Positions 1 through 13,272 of a stretch of 64,000 nucleotides of DNA are shown piece after piece. The notes beneath the pieces were generated by a model. The model saw nothing but the letters and a program-made list of their open reading frames with translations. It ran no database searches and had not been told where the DNA came from. Positions within the stretch are counted from its first letter, which is position 1, and the number at the start of each line of letters is the position of its first letter. The DNA is from Trileptium ribeirensis (Eukaryota > Nematoda > Enoplea > Enoplida > Thoracostomopsidae), in NCBI GenBank assembly GCA_030248225.1, contig JASANE010028510.1:35813-99812 (forward strand), written 5' to 3'. Made by a program: the position numbers and the translations under genes.

Positions 1-300
1 TAAGACCTAAAATTTCCGAATCGCCAGTCTTTGTGGTTTCCCAAAACGATATCTGCGACATCCGTTTCTGTTTGTGAAAAATGCTGCGGTCTTTCCTTTA
101 ACCCCCTCAAGACCAAAATTGGTAAAATAATTTTAATAAGACCTAAAATTTCCGAATCGCCAGCCTTTGTGGTTTCCCAAAACGATATCTGCGACATCCG
201 TTTCTGTTTGTGAAAAATGCTGCGGTCTTTCCTTTAACCCCCTCAAGACCAAAATTGGTAAAATAATTTTAATAAGACCTAAAATTTTCGAAAACTTTGT
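1..300. repeat. 136-bp tandem satellite, right end of array
   Basis: Two full copies begin at 1 and 137, and a third begins at 273 and breaks off near 290. The period is exactly 136 bp and the first two copies are almost identical (one obvious difference, in the 'cgccagtctttg/cgccagcctttg' stretch). The array runs off the left edge, so its true size is unknown. Short open frames inside it recur only because the repeat does; they are not genes. Confidence 0.95.
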
Positions 301-3232
301 TACAGACAAATGCATTTTACATATTATTCGAACCGCATTGGTGAGCTGAGTTGTCAGGTGAAGTTATGACCATTTATATATTCTAAATCCAAAGCAAAAT
401 CGTTAACCCATGAGTCGATTGCACTGAGTTTATCATTCGAATAAGCTTGTCAATGGTTGGTTCGGACATATAAAATTATGCATTTATATAGTAAAAATTT
501 TGGGTGCCAAATGCATCTTCGAACCATGGGCCTCAAAATTGGCCGAACTTGGCCTTGAGGCCAAGAATTGAAAGACCCAAATGCTGAGAAGTTTATCTTA
601 ACATCGGTTTAGTATATCCAGAACGCCGTAGTATGCAGACATAGGTATTACTTCGCTTTCGTTCCTAGAAGTTTACATTAACCAAATTTTCTTTTTATTT
701 CCATAAAATACATCAACCAACAATAATTAACCCCATACTTCCGGAATTGGTTTGCATTCCGGCAAGGGGTGGAGCCGGGGCGATGACACTACCACAGTCA
801 TTTGGCTTACAGTTGCGCTTACTAACCACTGAACCATTATGACGCTGTTGCTCAAATCATTAAGGCTCTTCGTAACACTAGCGAATAAGAACATGCAGTA
901 AAACGCGCGATATGCCGCTAACTGAGCTAACGCAGTATTTCGCATTGTATTAAGTTGCCATACAGTAACAACATGCGTTAAAGGGTTCCTTAATGGCTTA
1001 ATCAGCTACATTTCCGTACTGAAATGAAAATTTTATAATAACAACTTTTCGCGTTGCAACTACACTTTGTGCATTTATCGAACATGACTAGGTTATGCAT
1101 CGTGCTGGTTACTAAATCCGATATTTAGATAATTCATTAATCTCTCTGCCAATTGGCATCAGGCACATTGCAAAGCGTTGTGCTGACAAAGTAGGTATGT
1201 CGCCTTACGTATGTATGTTGTTGTTCGCACATTTTGGTTGGTTCATTTAGCCATTTAGTTCTTAAATTGACACATTTGTCAGCTCGTACATTGCAAAGCG
1301 ATGCACTATCCGAGTTTGTCGTGCAAAGTGCGTTGTTGTTCGCTCGCTTTATGAGGTTCCTTAAGGAAAAGTGCAACAGGTCCCAGAAAGCGTAGTAGTT
1401 AGCGTACAAGGTTCGCATCCAAGCGATCCGAAATCAGATCCAGAAGCAAACGTTAGTACAATACTGTACATAATAAACATTAGTCTAAGAAAGAAAGGGT
1501 TAATCAAAATATAAACTATCGATCGACTAAGGAACCTCGCAACAACTCCATATAGCTCTGAAGTTTGCGTACGCCGTTGTCAAATCGGGATTCTAACCGC
1601 GGGTTTCTCAAACATTGTACGATACACATGCGTGAATCAACGGTAAAAGTTTGTCTAAATATTACAGGTATATCTAAAAAATTCGCAGTGTTGATTCGGA
1701 AAAAAACTGATAGGTGAAATCTTCTCAAGCAATTATGCATAAAATATGACAATTCCTCAAATCATGTTTAGGAAGTAATCGTTATAGTGAGAAAATCCAA
1801 ACATAAATACAAAGCGTCAGCATGTGACGAAACCCCAAACACTGTCGCTTCAAAAAACGGAATGCCTAAAGCGTAATTATATTTATTGGTTCTAAGATTT
1901 CATTAAAATATCCGAGTCTGTTTAATTATATATTCTTACAAACCTACTTAAATCTAGTTCTTTTGTGGGAATTGGAGCACTATGGCCATTTGCATTGCAG
2001 TTACTTTTTGATCGAAGGAAATCTTCAACTGCCACGAAATTTATATCGTGATTACTATATTAATACTTGTAAATAACGCACGTATTTCTCAGCATATCGT
2101 CTAATTAATGATTGAGTGGTAAGCTTGTATTGAACATAATAATGTTAAAACTACACTGACGTTGTCAGTTCTGGGCTCGAAAAAATAGCAACATGCAACT
2201 TTCAACCTTTATTGATTACTTCAGTTCGATTATGCGTAATTTAGGGAGGACTAATTGGTGAAAATATGAATAATACTTGGTTGCAGGGGTAAATATCAGC
2301 TCTGGTGTAGACGATGTGTATCACCGGAAAAGAACTGAAATTCGCTGAAATTTTAAACCGAATCTGTCACAAAACTGTATTAACGATTCCACTGAAAAAG
2401 TAATAACATTGACGCTCGAGAAGTTCCTACAAATTAGAGACTTAACATTGCCTGCAATTTAGTATAAATGATACCGAAAATTCAATTAAACAGATAATTT
2501 TAATGATGATTCATACAGTTGTCCTTTACGAACGAATCCTCGTAAGGTTAAATGTGTGATTACGTACACGAAGAACCTAATAACATTAATTATAAATTTT
2601 CAGTAAATTTTGCAAATATTATATAGTTTAGTTAACCGAAAATGACCAAAAATATTATTTAATATTTTAAATAAGTCGAGGTATATATTTATAAATACGT
2701 ATCTACACGTAGAGCGCTATGACACATCAACACAAACATTTCGAGCTGTTTCAATCCGACCATCCGTTGCTGAGATATGACGACTAAAAGCTATACCGTG
2801 AACTAATTGCACAAGCTATTGCGATCTTAATTAAATGTTACAAGGTCATACTACCTAAGGTAGTTGCGAATTACTTGTACAAATTCAAATTGTCGTATAA
2901 TATTGATGTACAATACGCATATAATTTTAAAAAATCGGGACAAGAAAATTATTAATACAAACACGACACAGTATTGAAGAATATTATTGAAATAATTACG
3001 AAACAGTTCAATTTCTGTAGAATAAATTTTAATAAAAGCAATACAACAGTTTATTAAATCATAGTAAGTGCATAATGTATACATATATGTTGACAAAATA
3101 AGATTCCATTTATACATAATTATATCAGATACCGCTTCGAGTACTCTTCGATAACTATCCACAATATCAAAATTTAATATATACTCTAAAAACTCAGTTA
3201 GACAATCCTATCTCGCAAGAGAAAAAATTAGT
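301..3232. other. anonymous AT-rich intergenic sequence
   Basis: No exon, domain or RNA gene could be supported. Short open frames are present but have no recognisable motif and no splice context. The only structure seen is a tRNA-like box A (TGGTTCAGTGG) on the minus strand near 833-843, listed separately. Confidence 0.6.
780..860 (-). repeat. possible tRNA-derived SINE head
   Basis: Read on the minus strand, this stretch has TGGTTCAGTGG, a full match to the RNA polymerase III internal promoter box A, followed by a D-loop-like TTAGTAAGCGC. The expected box B is poor (GGTAGTGTCATC at about the right distance). No cloverleaf with good stems can be folded by eye, so a functional tRNA is unlikely. 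A short retroposon head or chance is possible. Confidence 0.3.
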
Positions 3233-3595
3233 CTAATATCGGCACAGCCTGAGCTAAAAATTGTTTGAGGTAGCGACGTAAGTCAAACTTTGACTCAGTC
3301 CGGGTGTGATATGGCTAATTGAGCCGAATCTGACTCATTTACTGCGACAGAAAAGGGTTGACTCATCTGTAAGAAATGTGACTCAATCTCTTTACAATGT
3401 GCCTAATATTGGCATAGCCTGAGCAAAACTTTTTTGTCGCAGCAGTGCAAGTCAAACGTTGTCTCAGTACGAGTAACGTTTGAATCACTCTGGGTGGGAT
3501 ATGGCTAACTGATCCGAATTTGGGTCATTTTCTGAGACGGAAATGGTTGACTCATTTGTGTGAAATGTGGCTCAACTTTTATATAGTGCACCCTG
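3233..3595. repeat. two diverged copies of a ~170-180 bp tandem repeat
   Basis: 'CTAATATYGGCAYAGCCTGAGC' begins near 3233 and again near 3403, and the rest of the unit follows in the same order in both: GTCAAAC-TTG-CTCAGT, GATATGGCTAA-TGA-CCGAAT, GACTCAT-TGT-GAAATGTG-CTCAA. The second copy carries a short insertion. A tandem duplication that has since drifted is the simplest reading; the family is not recognised. Confidence 0.8.
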
Positions 3596-5660
3596 AATTC
3601 AGTTTTTATAACTAATTTTTCTCACTGAAATTTCAAAATACGCTTTAAAAGTTAATACAGTAAAAAAATATCCCCAAAAAAGTCCCCGAAATGAAGTTTT
3701 TCACACAGCTACGAAGACTTCATACAGACGTTTAGCATATGTCTTTGGCTCCAACCAAGTAACTACCGATGTCTTTTTCGGTGTTGAATATGAAACTGAC
3801 AAGTTTCGGGTGCAAAAATTAATTATTTTACAATAAAAGACGAAACATTAAGTCTATATATACACTAATTATGGTGATACTATACAAATTATAAAAATAA
3901 TGTGCATTGTGAAACATAATATCAAACTGGTTATAAGCTAATGTATCGATGGTGACAGTAAACTTTAGCACTTAGTATACGAGTAAAAATTACAATGCCA
4001 TCGAAACGGGGGAGGGTTGCACATCAACGAACTGATAATATTGGACATAGCCCAGTTTGATGGTGAAGACTGAACTGTTTAGGCAATCTGGTTAGTATTT
4101 TAGGCCTAAGCTTTGCTCAAATATAAGCATTGTATACTGTCCCAAAGTTCAGATCGGGCGCTAACTATCCGCACCCTCTCACCCATGTGACAAATTTGTG
4201 TTCGCAAGGCTGTTTCGGATATCCGCCAGTAGAATGCGGGTACTATGTTGTACATAACCCCATATTTACCTGCTGAGCATACATTAGCGCCTAATAAACC
4301 GAATATGTTGCTACTAAGATAAGATCCATAACACTCCTCGAACGGAGCGAAAGAACGTCCGCCCGATCCATAACAGTCCGCAAAACGTCCGTACATAAGA
4401 TTTCTTCTGTCCTACGACGTACTCACATTAAGAAAATAAAAACCACATCGCACGCTGTCGTAATTACTGTCAAGTTTACCAACGATGTAATTACAGCAAA
4501 TAATTATCATGACCTCATTCAAAAATTAACGAAATTACTTTGGCATATGTTGTACCATGATTGTGAGACTCGGGTCTGTGACCACAAATATATTTGTACT
4601 ACGTATTTGTCTAAACTTCGTAGACATACATAAAATATATACCCATAATAGATATATTTTGCGTATTAGCTGTACTCATACATATATAGACATAAACAAA
4701 GATAGTATGGATGGCCCCCTCATACAAAGATATTATGGATGGATCATTAGGTATGTATATACATTTAACAACAAATAATATCCACAATCAATTTGACTAT
4801 ATTAACAGAACATGCAAGCAAATTTTGATAGTCACTGCTAACAGCTACGGCTGTTGGGCTGCAACTGTTCTGCAAACCAACCAGCCCAGCTTACATCGCA
4901 AGGAAAGTTCTCAAAATGATAACGTTTTGTAAACAATTTCATATACAACCATTGAATATTGGAAAGAAAACGGTACCAGTTCACAAATCACACACTCCAT
5001 TTGTGTTTCAATATTGAAAAACACTAATTTCCTACAGACGCTAGCGTTTGGGTTTATAGAAGCTCCAAAACTTTATACAAATTCAACCAACGCTTTATTC
5101 CCTGAACGTGCCGAGACACGAACTACATCGTAGCGATCTGAGGATTATTCTTGTCAACTGAGTTATCAAAACATTATAAAATCGATCTACGCAGCCTAAT
5201 GTAAAATCAAGTCATTTTACCCCGAAAAAACTGTTGATATCGGTCAAACAATGTAAACTAATATCCTTTTAAATTCGAACATGTTGTATGGGTGAGAAAT
5301 AGCCATATTTTCAAGCTCAGTCACGGTTCTTCTAGAACCATGTCCGGCTGGACTGTCCGTGTAAACAGTCTCAGCTCTGATCTTCATGAATCGTTCCCAA
5401 CTTGGCCCGAGTCTCCCGATGACAAGCAATCCATATTCAGTTCGGCTGTTAATGGTAGATGTTGGTCATTTCTTAATATTAGAAAGAACATAATATATAC
5501 AAACCAAGTATATATTTTAGAAACTTTTAAGAGCTGAACAGAGGTAATTTCAGCTGTACTCAATGTTGACTGACGATAGGGCTATACATCAGTTGCAGTA
5601 ACGATGCCTGCCTGTTATCAGTGCGTTTAAAACTTGACCTTTTTCAGATACACTAAGCTA
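3596..5660. other. anonymous AT-rich intergenic sequence
   Basis: No supported gene. Several open frames of 60-96 codons occur on both strands with no conserved motif, no consistent codon bias and no flanking splice signals that join them. Confidence 0.55.
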
Positions 5661-5669
5661 GACTCGGCT

Positions 5670-7570
5670 CTCACAGATAGGCAGGCTTCGCATGGGAATG
5701 GTTTATTCCCACAAAAATGTCATGGAAATTCCCACAGTTCGAGGCTTTGGTTACCCCTATGACGTACAATATGTTCTCCTAACACGTTACCAGCTGTTAT
5801 TTCGCATTTGGTATGAGTATGCCCTAGGATCCGCACGGTGAGTGACAGCTCGCTACCCAGAGTGTTACCCATGCTGTGTGCGGGCAAGCAATTACTGGGT
5901 ATGCTCATCGCCGTCGGGGCCGCGCCACAGGTCCCAGCTTGTACTGCTACTAGATATAAACCCTCCTCTATTTTCCAGCACACACTGGGATGCTGAATAC
6001 AAACGTTTCTTCTGCAGAGATAGCGCAGGCGCGAATATGTGTCTGCATGACAGAATTGAGCGAGATATAAAACATTTCTTTCGGTTAAACCAATTTTTGC
6101 GCGATGATACTTTCATGTATCTTCATCACCGGTTTCTTCGTTTTTCATTATCGTTAGGAAGGAAGGAATTCAGAAAGTTCTCAATGAAATTCGCTATGAT
6201 GTTGGCATCATTTCGAGAAATATGATACCCGTCTTTGGTGAACATGTCCTGTCTCAAGCCATTGCCGTTGAACTACATTCAAGTCAAATTGAGAGAAATA
6301 ACATTTGTAGGGTCATTGCCCATTACATCGAATTAATGTTTATCTGCAGCATTACCTTCTCGCATAAAAACCGCTCAGGCATATTAGGCTGAATTCAGTG
6401 TTGCCACCATCGACGACACAGAAACGATGACAACGGATACGGTACTCGCAGTTGAACGAAGATTATATTAGGATATTTAGAGCACACCTTCTGAATGATT
6501 TGTAAATACGTCGACATTTTCTGTCGCCTGCTTTTGCCTGCCTAGAGCTGAACCGTCGACTTTGGCTTTCCAAGGTCGGTCATATCGGTGCAAATAAACA
6601 CTAGTTTAGGATGAAGTATGGCGCCGGTTCCTAGTGTTTCATCTATAAGACCCCAAACCTGGAACAAACTCTTTCCAAAAAAAGGTCCATGACCGAAACT
6701 GACGTCACTTTATGTCTTTTTAGCGTTAGAATCGCCAAACAGTGAAGCAGTTGTTATTATATCAGAATAAAACTCAACACCAATATAACAACTGTCTATT
6801 GCAGTTAAAATCACTAAACAGACCATATCTATAGTATCTTAAAAAATAACAGCAGCTCACCAGACAGTTTCATGTATCGTCCAGTCAAATAAAGGCTTAT
6901 CTGAAAACGCAGGCTTTGGAAGTGATGACACTGGTGAGGATAGTGAATAAATATAAAACATTAATTTCAATGTCGCAAAAAACTGTTTTTGCTTTCTTAA
7001 ACGCTGGATCGCGAAAGACAGGTTTAGTATCTTGGCGAAAATTTTGTCAAAAGACGATACGAGATAAGTTTGTATCTTCGACATTTATGAACGTCAGGAG
7101 ATCGGTTAAAATCGTGGGTCCCAGCCTGCTAGACAATTTTTATTTCTAGCACCCCTGCTACAGTCTGACAATCAGGGCGCGGTTTTATGTCTAGCAGCAG
7201 TAATGGTGGTCCGGCCTATGCCTACCAGGCGCGGCCGCTCTGGCGATGGGGACCCTGAACCGGTGTTCAAGACCTCGAATAGCCGGCTCTGTAAGTGAAT
7301 TCACCGTGGACTATGAATAACTAATTTCACAAAGTTAAAAAGTTCTATGAACTAATGACCACTACAATGGTTACATACATTTGTATAAATATTAGCTTAG
7401 GCTTCCAGAAATATTTTGCGAGTCATGGCGCTTTACTGGTTGTTAACCCAAAATCATCAAGCTTGTGAGCTGAATTTTCCCACCATGGGTTCAGAATTCC
7501 CATGCGAATCGAGTGGATTCGCATCCCATTCTTATGGGAATTCCAATTCCCATGCGTAGCCTGCACGTAG
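5670..7570. mobile_element. possible DNA-element remnant bounded by inverted CATGGGAATT repeats
   Basis: GCAGGCTTCGCATGGGAAT at about 5681 is matched in inverted orientation by ATTCCCATGCGTAGCCTGC near 7547. The right side also holds a nested palindromic run of ATTCCCATGCGAATC type at 7495-7560. The interval between contains an open frame at 5842-6225 (127 codons) that I do not recognise. It could be a degraded element of about 1.9 kb or two separate insertions of one short repeat in opposite orientation. Confidence 0.4.
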
Positions 7571-10500
7571 TTCTCTCGGATCTCATGCCCAGGTCTTAGG
7601 CTTTGGCTCTCACCTCTAGCACGTTGCTGTCCAAGAAACCATTCTCGTTAGCTATGGTTCCAGGTTGCTTCTGGCACAATATCATACATTTATATTGCAA
7701 ATTAAATCCGTGCGCCTTTATTTATTAACACAACAACTGCATCGACATGAAAATGACTAAAAAATTATCATCTAAAGCTATATTACAGTTACAATATGGA
7801 TTTTACTAATCGTAAAACGACTAATACCGACATAATTATAATAATTATCAATTATATAACTATAATAGACATTTATAAAATATATAACAATGTTATCATA
7901 ATTATATAATTGCCAGCCTGAATAAATTACTAACCTAAACGGAAAGAACCATTTACTTACAGTAGCAAATTAGGATTTATAAGTTGGTTTATGATTGTGA
8001 AAAAATATCTGTTCAGTAGGCTCAGTAGTGTAGGGTGTAGTAAGACTCGACGTTGTGGGTTTGCTCTGTCGGCGTTATCTTATTATTCCCAAATTGAAAT
8101 ATGCTTTATCAAATAAGACTATATTATCATAAAGATCGCAGCATATAATTAAACAAAAAACATTTAGCGCAACCTCAGAACTAACCTGGGTCACACTGAA
8201 TATTAGTTGTACCATCCAATGACTTTGCAAGCTACAACCTTGAAGCTATTGTACATCAACAAATTTCTTTCTGCTTAGATGTCTAACATTTTATCACCTA
8301 GCCATTCGTTGTTAAGTTCATGTGTATACAGGCTGTTTGATCTCTATTACAAGCTTCAGACTGTGCTTTGTGTTACAGCTAGCATTGGCGATGAAGGTCC
8401 AAATAGACATACGAGTTCGGGCAAGTCATGATTCACCACAAATATGCAATCTAATTAGGACAATAACTTTCATTCCTTAATCAGGTGCCAAAATTGCTTC
8501 AAAAGCACATATTTTAAAAACATGAAAGTCAGAATTATAGTTATTATTGCTTATAAATTTTAACGATAAATCTGACAGATGATAAACCGAATTAATCTAG
8601 TTAAATTAGGAGCGTCGGTTTAAAAATAGTATAAAATCATACGTTTTTGAGAAACATCACAATCATTGTATATACTTTCAAAAAATTATGAACCATTATA
8701 AACGTTGCTTTATGACACTTATGTATCGCGACGACACTACGTACGTATATATAAGCAATCGCTACTATTTTAATTACTTAAATAGCATTTTTTCTACTTC
8801 TAGGCCTGAACTAAAGCCGAAAATGCTGGGTAAAATTTTGAAATCGAGAGATACGGTGACGTTCTAAGCACAAATTACTATACTTGCGAAGCGAATGCCT
8901 GTGAAACTTGATAATACACTGAAACATTTGTGACTGTTCAGAACACCTAAACGGATTTTGCGTCTACATTTAGTTGGCGTCCAAGACACGCGTGATCAAA
9001 AAACACGATTATAAATCATGTTTCACCTAAATTCACCAAACTGTGACGCTATTCGATAAAATCCTAACCGTGAGCACACTCGACAGTACGACAGAGGTAC
9101 ACGCGTGGAGACTTTAGTCAAAATCATGAACGACTGAACCCAAATAACTTGTAACAGCCGTAGGTTCAACGATATATACCATTTATCTTTGCCGCTAAAG
9201 GATTTCATTCCTTGTGAAACGTATGCGATAACGTGTCAAATACTTTGCTCACAGGTAACCAACAACCAAAAATTCAATTTGAGGAAAACAGGAATTCATT
9301 GTGTAGGTTTTCGAAAACTCCAGCCGTTCGAACACAATAATTTAGGCGACCCTAATTTTAAATTTTATATTTGGGCATCAAGGCGGTTAGTAGTAACCTT
9401 TTTGTACCAACAACAACGAGTTTTTTTCTATTTCTTCACTGAGTATCGTAAAACAAATCAATCAGATCAAATAGTGATCACGTTCGAAAGTTGCATGGCA
9501 ACATCTTATACGTACCACAATAATATAAAACCCAAGTTCCACAATACTAACGAAATATCCACAATGTCGAAACAGAACGAGTCAGGTGAGCAGAGCTTTT
9601 CCAGTACAAATCCACGCTATGATATCTTGAAGCATTATACTTACATGCACCATCCTGGAAGCAAAAATCTCAAATTTTATTAGCATTTTTCAATATATTT
9701 TAATGAACAAGCTTATAATATTATATATCTACTGAATTTTGTTGTAACTGAAGGCGATGAAAGCATTTTGTACGCACATAAATTAAAATATTTTTTCAAA
9801 TGTACCTTTGGCAAATTTCATGCTTCCCTTCTTTGATTATACAAATTGCATAAAGAGATATGCAAGTTACCCGTACTCTATTGCTGCTATACCATTGTAT
9901 TTCTGTCCACCAGGCATTAAATATTCTGCCCACAGAATAGTGCAACTTTAAACAATTTTTAGCTATTCATTTGAGATACTAGATGCGAAACCCGGACTAC
10001 CGCAGGGATAGGCCTTCGGGTCGCTTCGCAGTCGGCCTTCGGCCATTAAGGATCATCGCTCCTCATGTCGAATCATAGCAAAACTTATATCAACAGAGCA
10101 GCTTATATGATCAATGAAAAATAATCGTTTAATGACCACAGCTAGAAAAAGAAACGACAGTGCAGACTGTAAGAGCTCTCAATTTGTGACTAAACGATGG
10201 ACTGAGCCTTCAAAGATTAAAAAAGAGAACACTTTCTCTTGGGTAATCCAACTTATAAGGTACTCAACAAAAAAGGTGATCCAAACACATCCAAAGCAAC
10301 GTTTTCGTGCTTATATTTTCGCCCACCGCTTTTTTTGTTCTTTAAAGTAGGTGAAGGTTTCCTGAAACCGTGACTAAATCGGAAAAAGACCAGGGTAAAA
10401 ACAATCGATTGAAGTGCTTTGAGCATTTCTGAAAACCTAAATTAATATCCGTGACTTCGAAATCTAAAAATTTTCCAAATTGCGTCCATTAGGTTCTAGC

Positions 10501-12662
10501 ATTATACAGACATGATAGAGTCATCGCATTCGCCATTATTGCTGTAACCAAACATCAAAGCTGGTACAGCGAAATAATAAAATTTTTGAAGGCGTGTCTT
10601 ATTCAAATTATGCATACCTGTAATGTCACCCGATGTTACAACTGCTTTGATCGTAATATTAGCATCCCAGGCGAAACCCTCGCTCTAGTCAAGCATTCTG
10701 CGTACCGCATGAAAAATGTTGCACTCTGAGTATTTCTAGGTTTTTAGGTTTACATAATTCGATGTTAAGGCCTCTGGCAACGCTTTAACCAAACATGACG
10801 GGACTCCAAGTGGCCACAATTAAAATGTTTCAATTCGTGACGGGTTTTGTCAGAATTAGGGCAATATTGAAGGAGGGCTTAACGCAAAGCTAGGTACGCA
10901 ACTATATTCTATTACGCGTCGAACGCAAAAATGCAAAATCCATCAATCTAAAGCAGATTGATGCGTCTTGATATCGCTAAAACACGTGCTAAAATATCCG
11001 CAACACTAGAGATATTAGAGCAGGCTTACTCGTTCTGTTTTCCTTCGCCGGGCGAGTTATATAGTAGTATATGGCAGATAGATCAAATTCTTTCCCTAAT
11101 AAATGAACAGCTTACTACTGAAACAAACATAACAAAATAGTCCAAAGATATTTCCTCACACAGACTTCCATCAAAGCTTAGCGATGACATCACGGTAAAA
11201 CCCGTTATAATAACCCTAATATCTCTCAATATGAAATGCATTTTGAGTGAACAAAATATTACAGTTCAAATGAACATCGTATGTAGAAAAGCGTCCCGCA
11301 AAGCCATGCAGGGTGATGTGAAGCAAGCATGATTTCATCTACGGTCGTCATTATTATTTAATCACCTTATAACAGGTTTGCGCTTCATGTACATACTAGC
11401 ATAATATGTGTAGAAACCTGCAGTCTTATAATGCTGGTTAGTTTAGAGTAACACCACTGACGTGTTCTGCGTATCACAAAACTTAAACATAACAGCTTAT
11501 CTAAAAACGCACAAAACAGCGCATAACCAAGAATGATTGACGACAAACTAAATTGTGACCGCACCATCATCGCTAGCAAAGCAACCTACCAAAAACCTAA
11601 AATAAACCATTCTAGATTCCCCGAAAGTAACAAAATAACATAACTAATACATAACCAAACAACTAAAGGCAGGTTATATTCTGGTAATGAATTCGGCTAC
11701 CGTTAAACATTTGAAACCACAGAAAATGTATTATAGTCAAACCAAACCCTAGATTACAACATCATAATATTCATCATGGTTTCTAACTTTAAAAACAGGC
11801 ACGGTTGGAGGCACTAACACACAATAACAGACCGATTTTTGAAAAAATGTTATTTCTGGCGAGGGGTCGATGAACCGGTTTTGGCATACAGCAGCCCAAT
11901 GAGCAGTCCACAAATCAGTGAAGTTAAGCAAAGTTATGAATTTCGGGGAACTGTTCCCTGATGCTGTCTGCTCTTCCGATGAGGCATCGTTATCGCGAGA
12001 TATGCGCTGCGAAAAATATTTACTGGCGTGGATTATCTAGCAAAGAACTTGAGACACCACATTTGGTCGCTTTGACCGGACGGCTTGATCGGAGCTCCTA
12101 GCCGTTCCATCAAAGGGCACGCCGTCATCAATTTTGCTATCGACCAAAACATTTGTCGAAGTCCATACCCCTGAAGTTGAGTTTTGAGTGACACCGAAAC
12201 AGAAATTTTCACGATTTTTTTATCCTAGTCAGCGTTTCAGTGGAAGCATGGCTTGCATTCTTCGCTCCGTTTCAACTAAAGATATTTTTTCACACATACA
12301 TTCATCAACATTAGCGGGTACACAACTGGATATTATTCGCAGTAATATATGTCAATAATAACTGGTCTATCATTCCATACAAAAATTTAACTTCAAATAC
12401 TCAAAGTACGACCATAATTTAGATCTTGTAAGTAAAATTATGCTTACCCAAAATATGACAGTGAAAACAAAACCATAATTTTTCGCCAGTATTACACCTG
12501 TATGAGCAAGACACGTTATATGTCGCAAGCGTGGTTACATCTATATTTGTCAGTAAGTGCAATCACCCGCAACAGGCTTAGTCTGTGCATGTATAATATT
12601 GTAGCTTGGTCACAATCACAGCTCACACAAATCATAATTTTATACAGAGGCTGTATTTGTTG
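7571..12662. other. long anonymous AT-rich stretch
   Basis: Nothing with a recognisable domain. The longest open frame, 9189-9683 plus (164 codons), has no family resemblance I can name, is rich in N, Y and F, and sits in sequence of the same base composition as its surroundings, so I do not call it a gene. A 60-codon frame at 10958-11140 looks faintly gag-like (helical, no motif) and is equally unsupported. Confidence 0.5.
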
Positions 12663-13272
12663 CTAAAATCCACTCAGCTCAGTTTCCAATCTCGATCCAC
12701 CGTCACAATTATCACGAGTCTCGACGGACTGAGTAGTTTTACTATCGTTGCTGTCTTGACGCCGACACGATGATGTCATCGCGAGCGACGACTGTTGTAG
12801 TTGCTCTGATCGATCGACATTATCCATCTTACCAACCCAGTCGACACAATGATCGATCTTGGACTGCGAGTGCATCGATTCGCTAGCACCACCGTCGGCT
12901 TGATTGTTAGTCGCAGGTAAATGTGTGTCTAAGCAACTACCCGTCGTTTTGATAAGCTGAGCTGACTGATCTCTTTCACCCGACGATTTCTGGTGAAACT
13001 GAGCTGGTCGAGCTTCAATTTTAGCCAACTTTAAGCCCCGCAAAACGCTGCCGCCGTGACCCGATGAAACATGAGTGTCCGCTCCGAGACTAGCCGAAGT
13101 GGTTGACTGATAGTAGCTTGTCAGAAGCGCGGCATCTACGGGTTCCATACACGAGGGACAGGTAAACGAACGCATTAGCCAGTCGTCGACACAGTCAGCG
13201 TGATATGTGTGGAGGCACGGTAAGAACCGAAGCGAGTCTCCAGCTTGAAATTCCAAAAAGCAGATCACACAC
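12663..13272 (-). CDS. RNF11: RNF11-like E3 ubiquitin ligase, exon 3 (RING-H2 and C-terminal tail)
   Basis: Terminal exon of the RNF11-like gene. The acceptor is ...GACTTCAG at 13273-13274, leaving one G that completes a Glu codon split from exon 2, so the joined protein reads Glu-Cys-Val-Ile-Cys, as in known RNF11. The RING-H2 occupies residues about 145-185 of the 346-residue product: Cys145, Cys148, Cys163, His165, His168, Cys171, Cys182, Cys185, with DDWLMRSFTCPSC and MEPVDAALLTSY following, a near-exact match to the family. Known RNF11 proteins end almost immediately after this. Here about 150 further residues follow, rich in Ser, Gln, Asp and Thr, apparently disordered, to a TAG at 12663-12665. 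RING-H2 domains bind two zinc ions and recruit E2 enzymes. The long tail may be a lineage feature or may include read-through of an unseen donor. Confidence 0.92.

Noticed and set aside
9189..9683. 164-codon plus-strand open frame in the 7.6-12.6 kb gap.
   Set aside because: No recognisable domain, composition like its surroundings, no homologous fragment or splice context. Left as possible but unsupported.
10000..10060. GGCCTTCGGGTCGCTTCGCAG / GGCCTTCGGCC hairpin-like patch resembling rRNA or a terminator.
   Set aside because: Only about 50 bp, with no flanking rRNA similarity.
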